Source: Candidatus Thorarchaeota archaeon
GTDB taxonomy: Archaea; Asgardarchaeota; Thorarchaeia; Thorarchaeales; Thorarchaeaceae
Reading direction: 5' to 3'
DNA length: 64,000 bases
Assembly (NCBI GenBank): GCA_029855935.1
Contig: JAGSHN010000005.1
Coordinates: 142,396 to 206,395 of the forward strand
The position numbers and the translations under genes were made by a program. The first letter of the stretch is position 1. Every line of letters starts with the position of its first letter. The notes below the pieces were generated by a model. The model worked only from the letters and a program-made list of their open reading frames with translations. It ran no database searches and had not been told where the DNA came from. Below are positions 54,376-61,414 of the stretch, in pieces.

Positions 54376-54727
54376 AGCATTCCTACGAGATTCCAGTTCA
54401 CGGCTCTCATATGGAGTCCGCACCAGACGCTCTGAGCAATGTGGCAGATGGTCATGCATGATGGGAAGCAGCTCCGCCTGAGCAATCGAGGGGAATTCTG
54501 TAGCCATAAAAGGATTGCGATGACACAAAGGTTTGGAGTATCATCTCTTCAGGTCGGCACTGATGCCAGTACTATTAGGGCTCAGTTCTCCATATAAACT
54601 TGGTTTGTTCGACTACCGATCCGACTGAATGGGGGTGTGGACTCATAAGACATAGGAGGAGAGTGCTGAAATCCAGAGGGACTATCCGACAACTTTAATA
54701 GAAAATCGATTGGACGACATCCGCGAT
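54376..54727. other. Intergenic region between two divergent tRNA genes
   Basis: No gene is visible in these 352 nt. It holds the minus-strand promoter at 54505-54517 and, for tRNA-Asp, a plus-strand ACTTTAATAG box at about 54692-54701 (33 nt before the tRNA). The 130 nt between the minus promoter and tRNA-Lys are longer than usual for a tRNA leader; a small RNA there cannot be excluded. Confidence 0.4.
54505..54517 (-). promoter_or_regulatory. Promoter upstream of tRNA-Lys / rpoB
   Basis: Minus-strand CAATCCTTTTATG, the same AATCCTTTTA core as at 36906, 45993 and 59112. Predicted start near 54485, about 110 nt before tRNA-Lys, so the transcript may continue through the tRNA into rpoB. Confidence 0.55.
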
Positions 54728-54832
54728 GCCCCTGTAGTGTAGTCCGGCCCACGTTTCGAGAATCTCGAAACGTACGGAATAGCATATGTGACTGTCACTC
54801 ACATGACCCGGGTTCAAATCCCGGCGGGGGCG
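54728..54832 (+). tRNA. tRNA-Asp (anticodon GTC) with D-loop intron
   Basis: Acceptor GCCCCTG/CGGGGGC, D-stem GTGT/GCAT, anticodon stem TGTGA/TCACA with loop CTGTCAC, T-arm CCGGG TTCAAAT CCCGG; discriminator G and CCA are encoded. The D-loop carries about 32 extra nt (54749-54780). They form ACGTTTCGAGA paired with TCTCGAAACGT, flanked by TCCG/CGGA with 3-nt bulges GCC and ATA, a relaxed bulge-helix-bulge. Removal leaves D-loop AGTCCGGCA, with the conserved G15, G18-G19 and A21 in place. Confidence 0.9.
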
Positions 54833-54943
54833 CCATCTTCCTTTTGCCACAGATTCTGGGACATTACTGACGATCTCACGGTGTACGAGCCATCATCGTT
54901 AAGTGCGGACTCGGTCGAGTGATTGTTCTCAAGGGTGGTTCGA

Positions 54944-55942
54944 ATGGTGAGCAAGTTTCTCAAGCAATGCCACGAGGGTCTGCATTCGCAGGTGAAGGGA
55001 CTAACGAAGACATTACAAGGATTGTCGGGAGACGAGAGAGAGTCTGTTATTGGTAGGCGATTGGTCGTGCTCACTGGTTGTGGAGACTCGCTGGCCGTCG
55101 CATCGTATGGAGTGTGGGCACTATTGCAAGAGGGGGTCTGTGCAATCTCAGTGTCACCACCGGACCTCCAGAGGCTGCCTCTTGACAACAGTTGCACAGT
55201 CATAGGAGTGAGTGCTTCTGGAAGAAGCATATCCACAATGAGAGCAATTGAATACGCCAAACGGTGTGGCGCTACAACGGTGGCACTGACCGACAATGAA
55301 CAAGGAAGAATCAATGAGACGGTCGATAGTCTGTGGCTCACGAACTCAGGAGTCGAAACGTATGACATTATTCCCACGGCCCCGACTACATGCGGAATGG
55401 CATTCATCCTAGGAGTGGTGGGGCAGATCAATCCAGCTAAGTATGGCGATGACTTGCATGTCCTTCAACGATTGATTGACGATATCTGGGAGTGGGCCGA
55501 ACTAGAGGGACTCAGCATCTCACAAATGATTGACGTCAATCGGAGAGTCACGTTTGTTGCGGACGGCCCATGCTATGTGTCGGCTGAACTTGGAGTGATG
55601 AAGATTAGTGAATCTTCCCTGACATACGCCACGAGTGTGCCTACAGAGGAGTTCCAACACTATGGCGGCCTCTCGACTAAGAGGAATGATTTGGTCATCT
55701 TTGTGACCGAGAAACGATTGACAGCAGCTGATGCTAGATTCTTGAACATACTGAGAGATGTGTTGGGCTTGAGGACATACCATCTGCACCCACCCGAAAC
55801 AATCAGTTTCACCACATCCATGGCCCGAGTGATACCCAATGTGATGGCGATTCAGATTGGGACGTACTACACGCTTGTTCGGGTGGATCCCGAGAGAAAG
55901 TGGTTCAGACTCCCCCATGCTAGGGCCTTCAAGATATACTGA
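54944..55942 (+). CDS. SIS-domain sugar isomerase-like protein
   Basis: A 332-residue protein with two SIS (phosphosugar-binding) domains. The first has LTGCGDSLAVASYG, VIGVSASGRSISTMRAIEYAKRCGATTVALTD; the second has FVADGPCYVSAELGVMKISES and PTEEFQHYGG. It recalls the isomerase half of GlmS and AgaS-type proteins, without a glutaminase domain. The substrate is unknown. ATG 54944 has GGTGG just upstream; a TTG at 54923 also opens the frame. Confidence 0.75.
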   Translation: MVSKFLKQCHEGLHSQVKGLTKTLQGLSGDERESVIGRRLVVLTGCGDSLAVASYGVWALLQEGVCAISVSPPDLQRLPLDNSCTVIGVSASGRSISTMRAIEYAKRCGATTVALTDNEQGRINETVDSLWLTNSGVETYDIIPTAPTTCGMAFILGVVGQINPAKYGDDLHVLQRLIDDIWEWAELEGLSISQMIDVNRRVTFVADGPCYVSAELGVMKISESSLTYATSVPTEEFQHYGGLSTKRNDLVIFVTEKRLTAADARFLNILRDVLGLRTYHLHPPETISFTTSMARVIPNVMAIQIGTYYTLVRVDPERKWFRLPHARAFKIY

Positions 55943-55992
55943 TGCAAACAACCCAATTGGAAAGACATAACTCGCCTCAGGAGGAGTACCGC

Positions 55993-56007
55993 ATGAGTGA
56001 GAGATAG
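55993..56007 (+). other. Four-codon leader ORF before the HEAT gene
   Basis: AGGAGGAG, the best Shine-Dalgarno site nearby, is followed at 6 nt by ATG AGT GAG AGA TAG. The stop overlaps the GTG start of the HEAT-repeat gene by one base (TAGTG). It looks like a termination-reinitiation element; a sequencing indel that hides the real start is the alternative. Confidence 0.4.
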
Positions 56008-56960
56008 TGCTCGCGGAGGTCATAGATGCTCTGCAGACAGGCCAGATTGACGCCGCAGTCAAGATTGTCACAGACCGAGGAGAAGAATTTCTTGCTGAAA
56101 CCGAGTCTATCTTCCGACAGCGCGGGGAGGATGTACGACATACGAAGGAACGTATTCTGAGTCTGGGCGACCATCTCCCTGACGACATTTCGGCGGCTGT
56201 CATTCGGATGGCCATTGCAGATGATGATGAGATAATACGTGTAAGAGGCCTCCAAGCAGCATACAGAAGACGGGTGAATCTGTTGAAGGAAGACATCACC
56301 CGCATTCTTCGCGATCAGCATGAGAACTTCGAGGCCCGGAAGTGGGCCATCCATATCCTTGCCACTACAGAGGGGGAATGTTGCGGGGACTTGATTCGCG
56401 CCCTTGCTAGGGACCGAACAGAAACCCCTGAGATGAGAAGAGAGGCCATCTTCGCGTTGACGAGCATCGCTGGTGAGGGGAGCATAGGCACGCTCTGTGT
56501 CCTGCTGGGGGACGCACTTCCTGAGATACGGCAGGCGGCTGCATGGGCACTTGGGAGGATATCCTCTCCTCGGTCAACAGACTGCCTTCTGGCCGCGATA
56601 GAAGACGAGGACTCGGAGGTGAGGGACTGGGCAATTCGTGCTCTTAGAGATATGGACGACACCCGCGCCCTGCAGGGTCTTGCCGATGCTCTGTCAAAAT
56701 CAGAACCTGAGGAACAGGTCAAGCTGATCCGGCTCTTGGCAGAGAAACGCTCGGAGATAATACATCGGGCAATTACCGAGGCGCTAGGCTCACCGCACGC
56801 CGTCGTGCGGCGGGAGGCAGCGTGGGCACTGAGTGTTACTCCATACCCTCCTTCGGCTGTGGCCCTCCGCGAACTCCTTTCCGATGATGACGAGGAGGTT
56901 CGGAAGTACGCCATGAGTGCACTCAAGAGGCTTGGTGAGAGCCACGGCGCCTTGGACTAG
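56007..56960 (+). CDS. HEAT/PBS-lyase-repeat protein
   Basis: A 317-residue alpha-helical protein built of about seven HEAT-like units, clearest from residue 80 on: RKWAIHILATT, RREAIFALTSIAGEG, IRQAAAWALGRISSP, VRDWAIRALRDMDD, VRREAAWALSVTPYP and VRKYAMSALKRLGES. It is a binding scaffold; no partner can be named. The first 70 residues are helical but not obviously repeats. GTG 56007 is used because it lies in the TAGTG overlap with a 4-codon leader ORF; no Shine-Dalgarno site is directly in front. Confidence 0.78.
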   Translation: MLAEVIDALQTGQIDAAVKIVTDRGEEFLAETESIFRQRGEDVRHTKERILSLGDHLPDDISAAVIRMAIADDDEIIRVRGLQAAYRRRVNLLKEDITRILRDQHENFEARKWAIHILATTEGECCGDLIRALARDRTETPEMRREAIFALTSIAGEGSIGTLCVLLGDALPEIRQAAAWALGRISSPRSTDCLLAAIEDEDSEVRDWAIRALRDMDDTRALQGLADALSKSEPEEQVKLIRLLAEKRSEIIHRAITEALGSPHAVVRREAAWALSVTPYPPSAVALRELLSDDDEEVRKYAMSALKRLGESHGALD

Positions 56961-56970
56961 GTGCGGCTGC

Positions 56971-57726
56971 CTACATCATCCCTTGGTATAGGCCACCGTC
57001 GACAAGCAGTAGTGCCCCATGAACATAGCTGGCAAGGGGGCTCAACAGAAATGCACATACTGCACCAAATTCCTCGGGATTGCCCATCCTTCCAAGCGGG
57101 ATGGAGGAAAGTATCTCACTCTCTCTCTCGGGCGTTCGTGAGAGAAGCTGTCTAACACGGTCCGTACGAATCCAGCCTGGACACACGGCATTGACTCTGA
57201 TACCGTCAGTGGCCAGTTCGCGGGACAGTGTACGCATCATTCCCACAACAGCTGGCCGAAGTGCGTTGGACAGTAGTAGGTTCTCAATAGGTTGCTTGAC
57301 CGAGATTGACGTGCTGTAAAGGATTGATGGTGCATCCGACTTCTTTAGCAGAGGCAGTGCCTCCCGTGTCAGCCGTACTGCGCTCATCACTGTCAAATTG
57401 AATGACCTCTGCCAGTCATTGTCAGAGAAAGAAACAAAGGGGCCGGGAGGTGGTCCTCCCGCATTGACGAACACACCATCAAGTCCACCCCATTGTTTTC
57501 TGATGTCACTCATTAGGTGGACTATGTCGTCAGGTCGGGTTAAGTCGGCGACAACATACCGGCCCCGACTGCCCAACGTCTTGACTGCTTGGGCGAGCGC
57601 GCTTTCATCTCTACTGCAGATTGTGACATCGGCGCCCTCTGCAACCAAGGCTTTTGCTACACTGAATCCCAGTCCCTTTGAAGCTGCGGTCACCAAGTAC
57701 CGTCGGTCCTTCAGTAAGAGATTCAT
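56971..57726 (-). CDS. Short-chain dehydrogenase/reductase, atypical active site
   Basis: Rossmann-fold SDR of 251 residues. Cofactor loop TAASKGLGFSVA, NAG motif VNAGGPPPGP, and the substrate-loop end CPGWIRTDR are typical of FabG-like reductases; RD after strand 2 suggests NADP. The catalytic Tyr-x-x-x-Lys is absent: after the STSIS serine region the place reads LLLSNALRPAVVG. A subset of SDRs shares this SNALR form, so function may differ from ketoacyl reduction. It converges on the HEAT gene. Confidence 0.82.
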   Translation of the reverse strand: MNLLLKDRRYLVTAASKGLGFSVAKALVAEGADVTICSRDESALAQAVKTLGSRGRYVVADLTRPDDIVHLMSDIRKQWGGLDGVFVNAGGPPPGPFVSFSDNDWQRSFNLTVMSAVRLTREALPLLKKSDAPSILYSTSISVKQPIENLLLSNALRPAVVGMMRTLSRELATDGIRVNAVCPGWIRTDRVRQLLSRTPERESEILSSIPLGRMGNPEEFGAVCAFLLSPLASYVHGALLLVDGGLYQGMM

Positions 57727-57924
57727 TTACCAGTCACCGTTAGAGCTTGGCTTGCGGGTAGACTCCCCGCATAGGTCCATTTCAAGCTCGACCTTGCAGA
57801 GTGAGTCGTATTAAGTGCTGTTGTGAAGAGAAAGACTACCGTGCAATTCCACATACGAGATTGCCTTACAATAACTCCTCGTAACGCACACCGTTTGACC
57901 GCCGAAATCGCGACGGATCTGTAC

Positions 57925-58215
57925 TCACCCAGCGCGGGGCGAAACCTCGGCCTTGCTCCTAGCTCCCAGGCGAACCTCTAGATGCAGAAATGCAGAGCTC
58001 AGCCGGTGGAACCGCTCCTGCGCCTTAAAGTCTGCTATGCCCAATGAATTGAGGACACGCTCGACTCTGGAGGGGGTCAACCTCTGGCTCTCTGTGGCGC
58101 TAAAGGCAATCACCAGCTTCGGGTCGTCAGGGTCAGGAAGGGAGAACACTGTGTGGCAGGCAATGCCTCGTCGTTTGAGCTCTGTCTTTATCTGAGACTC
58201 CAGTTGACGCATGGC
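57925..58215 (-). CDS. Hypothetical protein
   Basis: A 96-residue protein with one amphipathic helix at the start (QLESQIKTELKRRGIA), strands HTVFSLP and KLVIAFSA, then a helix (SRVERVLNSLGI) and a strand pair ending in FLHLEVRLGA: a small alpha/beta fold. No family is recognised. ATG 58215 has GAGGAGAG 4 nt upstream; the frame opens at 58239. Confidence 0.55.
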   Translation of the reverse strand, partial: AMRQLESQIKTELKRRGIACHTVFSLPDPDDPKLVIAFSATESQRLTPSRVERVLNSLGIADFKAQERFHRLSSAFLHLEVRLGARSKAEVSPRAG

Positions 58216-58402
58216 ACTCTCCTCATCCAAAGGCTGCACATCAGACTACTAAACACCAAGTAAGAGCACAGTAATACCTGCTGAGGGACAGGAGGACCAT
58301 CCCATTAGCGAGCTGTGAATACCATCGGTACCCTCTTAGTCCTGTTACCACGGGGGATGCTATGGAAGGCCTTAAGAATCGAGCAGCTCTCAAGGAACAT
58401 GT

Positions 58403-58510
58403 GGGCGCGTAGTCTAGTCTGGATAGGGCGCCAGCCTTCGGAGTTGGATGTCCCAGGTTCGAAATCCCATCACTTCGGGTTGTGATGGGACGGGAATCCT
58501 GGCGCGCCCG
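58403..58510 (+). tRNA. tRNA-Arg (anticodon TCG) with T-loop intron
   Basis: Acceptor GGGCGCG/CGCGCCC, D-stem GTCT/GGGC, anticodon stem CCAGC/GTTGG with loop CTTCGGA, T-stem CCAGG/CCTGG; discriminator G and CCA are encoded. The T-loop is 40 nt long. Removal of 33 nt (58464-58496) restores TTCGAAT. The insert forms a bulge-helix-bulge: TTCG/CGGG, bulges AAA and AAT, and a perfect 9-bp helix TCCCATCAC/GTGATGGGA. The site is between positions 59 and 60. A CCTTAAGAA TATA box lies 33 nt upstream. Confidence 0.93.
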
Positions 58511-58513
58511 CCA

Positions 58514-58729
58514 TCACATCCCCAATTTTTCACTCCACACCTTGATGAAATACTCCAGAGAACGATCATACGTTCGTTCGGCATCTTCGGGGAAGAGGCA
58601 ACCCGGGAGCTCACGATGGCGCCAGTGATAGGCAAGACAGTCGCAGCAGTATCCCTTCCTAGAGCACCCTGGATACGAACACGTACAACGCATTTTGTTA
58701 CGGTCAACACTACATTCTCGTCCGGTCAT
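58514..58729 (-). CDS. Small cysteine-rich protein (DUF6485-like)
   Basis: A 71-residue protein with eight cysteines, arranged CTCSYPGCSRKGYCCDC after an early REC, then PGCLFPEDAERTYDRS. The CTC...GCSRKG-CC-C block matches a small uncharacterised family I know as DUF6485, likely metal-binding. ATG 58729 (MTGREC) follows a G-rich stretch. Its stop codon directly abuts the CCA end of the convergent tRNA-Arg gene. Confidence 0.65.
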   Translation of the reverse strand: MTGRECSVDRNKMRCTCSYPGCSRKGYCCDCLAYHWRHRELPGCLFPEDAERTYDRSLEYFIKVWSEKLGM

Positions 58730-58958
58730 CGGAACCCCCTGACAGTCTTTTTCGGGTGTCTTATATATCTGATAGTATCGTGGCGATGAACTCACAGCCG
58801 ATTGACACTGTAGTTACACTTGCACTAGAACGGCCCAGTCACTTGGGAATCGTGTCAAGAAGCACTGAGGTGTCAGCTTGGTTGCGAAGAAGATGCCATC
58901 TATCGTACAAGAACCATCCGTGGCTAGTTGCGACAAGAGATTTCGCAAGAAGGAGTGG

Positions 58959-59062
58959 TCGGGACGGGGAGATTTGCTCCCGTCCGAGGCTTGCTCGGAT
59001 GGTTTGAACTCCCAACCGACGGATCTACAGTCCGCTGCTCTGCCAGATTGAGCTACGTCCCG
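58959..59062 (-). tRNA. tRNA-Tyr (anticodon GTA) with T-loop intron
   Basis: Acceptor CGGGACG/CGTCCCG, D-arm GCTC...GAGC, anticodon stem GCGGA/TCCGT with loop CTGTAGA, T-stem GGGAG/CTCCC; discriminator A and CCA are encoded. The T-loop is 37 nt; removing 30 nt (58974-59003) restores TTCAAAT. It is a bulge-helix-bulge: GTTC pairs with GAGC, AAA bulges lie on both sides, and CCATCCGAG pairs with CTCGGACGG with one mismatch. Site 58/59, as in tRNA-Ser. No intron is present at the common 37/38 site. Confidence 0.93.
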
Positions 59063-59111
59063 ACCTTTGGAATCAGCACCGTAGCCGATTCGAGAGAGTA
59101 CCTAGTCTGAC

Positions 59112-59125
59112 ATAATAAAAGGATT
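59112..59125 (-). promoter_or_regulatory. Promoter of tRNA-Tyr
   Basis: Minus-strand TAATCCTTTTATTA, identical in its AATCCTTTTATT core to the rpoD promoter. Predicted start near 59092, 30 nt before the mature tRNA end. Confidence 0.6.
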
Positions 59126-59143
59126 ACTCCGCAGACAGTCGGA

Positions 59144-60175
59144 CTACCCCTCAAACATACTACGCATCTTATCTTCATTCGGGGCCTCAATCACGCCCCG
59201 GTCCGTTATTATGGCTGTCACAAGCTCAGGGGGTGTGATGTCGAAGGCGGGATTGTAGACCTTGGCTGTCGGCACTGTGATGTACTGGTTATTGATAATC
59301 CTCACTTCATCGGGGGACCGTTCCTCAATGACAACATCCTCAACATCTGTCACCATATCAATGGTCGAAGTTGGCGCGGCCACATAGAACGGAATATTGT
59401 GATGGTGGGCTGTAATTGCCATCGTGTATGTCCCAATCTTGTTGATGACATGGCCAGTTCGAAGTATCCTGTCAGCGCCAACAACACAGCAGTCGATTCG
59501 GCCCTGGTGGAACACCGTGCCAATCATTCCATCAGTTATCAATGTCGTATCTATCCCATCCTCCATGAACTCGAACACTGTCAGCCTTGCGCCTTGCTGA
59601 CGGGGGCGGGTTTCAGCAGCGTATACCTTGATGTCACCATATCGCTCTTGCGCGACGCGGACCACTGCTCCTACCGTTCCAAGATGCACTGTCGCCAATG
59701 AGCCAGCATTACATATAGTCTGAATCGTGAAACCAGGCCTAATGAATTGTAACGCGTTCTCACCAATTTGACGACACATCCGAACGTCCTCTTCTGCAAT
59801 CTCCTTAGCCTCTTCAATCAGCCGCTGGACGATTGACTGAACACTGCCTTCAGTGTTTCTCGCGACACGGAGCATGCGGGAAGTAGCCCATGTCAGGTTG
59901 ACAGCTGTCGGGCGAGTGTTCAAAGTGCGAGCCGCGGTTTCGAGATCGGCAAGAAGGCGCTCTTTGGTGGACGCCTCACTCTCTATTGCAGCAAGAGCCA
60001 TTCCCATAGCCGCAGCTGCACCAATTGCAGGGGCGCCTCGAATCTCCATCACCTTGATTGCCTGAGCAATCCGTTTGTGACTTGATGTTTCGATAAACTC
60101 GACTGCAAGGGGAAGCTTCGTCTGGTCAACGAGCTTGACCGTGTTGTTCTCTTGCCATTCAATTGTGCGGAACAT
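59144..60175 (-). CDS. mtnA: S-methyl-5-thioribose-1-phosphate isomerase
   Basis: Isomerizes methylthioribose-1-phosphate in methionine salvage; a member of the eIF2B-like superfamily. The 343-residue protein has RGAPAIGAAAAMGMALA, the catalytic Cys in TICNAGSLATVHLGT, AAETRPRQQGARLT, and the catalytic Asp in VVGADRI, followed by INKIGTY. Ribose-1,5-bisphosphate isomerase is a relative, but these motifs favour MtnA. Its start overlaps the upstream hydrogenase-protease gene by 17 nt, so the two are co-expressed. Confidence 0.88.
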   Translation of the reverse strand: MFRTIEWQENNTVKLVDQTKLPLAVEFIETSSHKRIAQAIKVMEIRGAPAIGAAAAMGMALAAIESEASTKERLLADLETAARTLNTRPTAVNLTWATSRMLRVARNTEGSVQSIVQRLIEEAKEIAEEDVRMCRQIGENALQFIRPGFTIQTICNAGSLATVHLGTVGAVVRVAQERYGDIKVYAAETRPRQQGARLTVFEFMEDGIDTTLITDGMIGTVFHQGRIDCCVVGADRILRTGHVINKIGTYTMAITAHHHNIPFYVAAPTSTIDMVTDVEDVVIEERSPDEVRIINNQYITVPTAKVYNPAFDITPPELVTAIITDRGVIEAPNEDKMRSMFEG

Positions 60176-60677
60176 CGGACTGACCTCGCAGATGCAATTC
60201 TATGACCTGCTTGAGGATGCTAATAATCTTCCGAGCTGTTTCCTCAATCACGGGAGTTAGGCCTTCACCAAAGTCGATATCTTGCGGTTGCACTCCCAGT
60301 AAGATAGTCTGGGCACCAGTTTCCTGCTCGAGATACATCATCAAGAAGGACAGGGGGAGATGATGAGTGCTAATCGCAATCCCACCAATCCGGTCCTTGG
60401 TTATGAGATCAACCGCTCCCGGGGACCTGCGCATATCTGCGGCATCAATGAGAATGACCCTCTGCGCCCCAAACTCGGCAATGGGCCGAGCAAATGCCTC
60501 AGGAACAGAGCCAACATTTTCAATCATCAAATTCGAATCATTGATGGAGAGAGAACGGACTATATACGGACCAAGACCATCATCTCTTCTCAGGTCGTTC
60601 CCAATGCCCAAGATGGCAATCCGCTGAGCGCCTCGGAGGAACTCGCGGAGCTTCCCAGCTAGAACATCTACATCCAT
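60159..60677 (-). CDS. hycI: Hydrogenase maturation endopeptidase (HycI/HyaD family)
   Basis: Nickel-checking protease that trims the C-terminus of a NiFe hydrogenase large subunit. The 172-residue protein has ILGIGNDLRRDDGLGPYIV, ENVGSVPEAFARPI and LIDAADMRRSPG, which supply the metal-binding acidic residues, and STHHLPLS with the metal-ligand His. No hydrogenase subunit is in the window, so the substrate is encoded elsewhere; the gene itself implies hydrogen metabolism. Confidence 0.88.
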   Translation of the reverse strand: MDVDVLAGKLREFLRGAQRIAILGIGNDLRRDDGLGPYIVRSLSINDSNLMIENVGSVPEAFARPIAEFGAQRVILIDAADMRRSPGAVDLITKDRIGGIAISTHHLPLSFLMMYLEQETGAQTILLGVQPQDIDFGEGLTPVIEETARKIISILKQVIELHLRGQSDVPHN

Positions 60678-60802
60678 AACAGGACTCGATGCGCGAGTAA
60701 GTCGGCTATAGTTCTTTTGAAATGACTGTCCACTACGAAGGGTTTTTCACACTTTGATATCGAGTTGGGCAAGAGCACTTGGATGTGAGATGTGACCACC
60801 CG

Positions 60803-61414
60803 ATGAGCGATGATGGGGACGGACCGTCCAATAGGGCAGATAGCATATCCGAAACCGATGAAGTGACCGTAGCGCCAGTTGATGTCAGACTGATTGGAAA
60901 CAAGGCGTATGCCGAGAGAGAGAATGCCGAGAAGATATCGCAAGGGGGACTATATGGCACACTGCTCGAAGATGGACGACTGGAGATAGACCTAGTTGAG
61001 TTATTGCTGCTGATGGAGAGAGGAAGAGTACATGTATATGACGAGAGGGGATCCCAATTAGAAACGAGGGATATTGTGCAGCGGGGCTATTCGAACAATC
61101 CTAGTCTATGGATTCACTATCTCGTCTATCGGGATCTCCGTAGCAGAGGATACGCGGTGCGTCAGGGACTAGGGGGACGAATTGGATTTCGGGTCTATGC
61201 ACGGGGAGAAAGGCCAAGGACAGCAAGTGCAAATCAGCTGGTGTACGTCTTGAGGGACGGTGAGCCAATATCTCTTCAGGATCTTGACTCTGTGACTCGA
61301 ATCGCATCAGAATCGCGAAAGAAGCTAGTCTTTGCGCTCATTGACCAGAATGGAGAGGTGAACTACTACAGGGTGGCACAGATAGAGTTGATGAACAAGG
61401 AGAGCGCGTCATAA
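60803..61414 (+). CDS. endA: tRNA-splicing endonuclease EndA-like subunit, catalytic His replaced
   Basis: A 203-residue EndA-family protein: N-terminal domain with GGLYGTLLEDGRLEIDLVELLLL, and the nuclease fold YRDLRSRGYAVRQGLG...FRVYARG. In M. jannaschii EndA the triad is Tyr115, His125, Lys156. Here Tyr132 and Lys173 keep exact spacing (+41), but the His position (+10) is Ser142, within RTASANQLV. It is therefore either impaired or the structural beta subunit of an (alpha-beta)2 enzyme, the type known to cut non-standard introns. ATG 60803 is used; a TTG at 60779 opens the frame. The next gene overlaps by 1 nt. Confidence 0.85.
   Translation: MSDDGDGPSNRADSISETDEVTVAPVDVRLIGNKAYAERENAEKISQGGLYGTLLEDGRLEIDLVELLLLMERGRVHVYDERGSQLETRDIVQRGYSNNPSLWIHYLVYRDLRSRGYAVRQGLGGRIGFRVYARGERPRTASANQLVYVLRDGEPISLQDLDSVTRIASESRKKLVFALIDQNGEVNYYRVAQIELMNKESAS

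Noticed and set aside
58756..59007. 83-codon plus-strand frame
   Set aside because: It runs into the tRNA-Tyr gene on the opposite strand, has no Shine-Dalgarno site and no recognisable fold.
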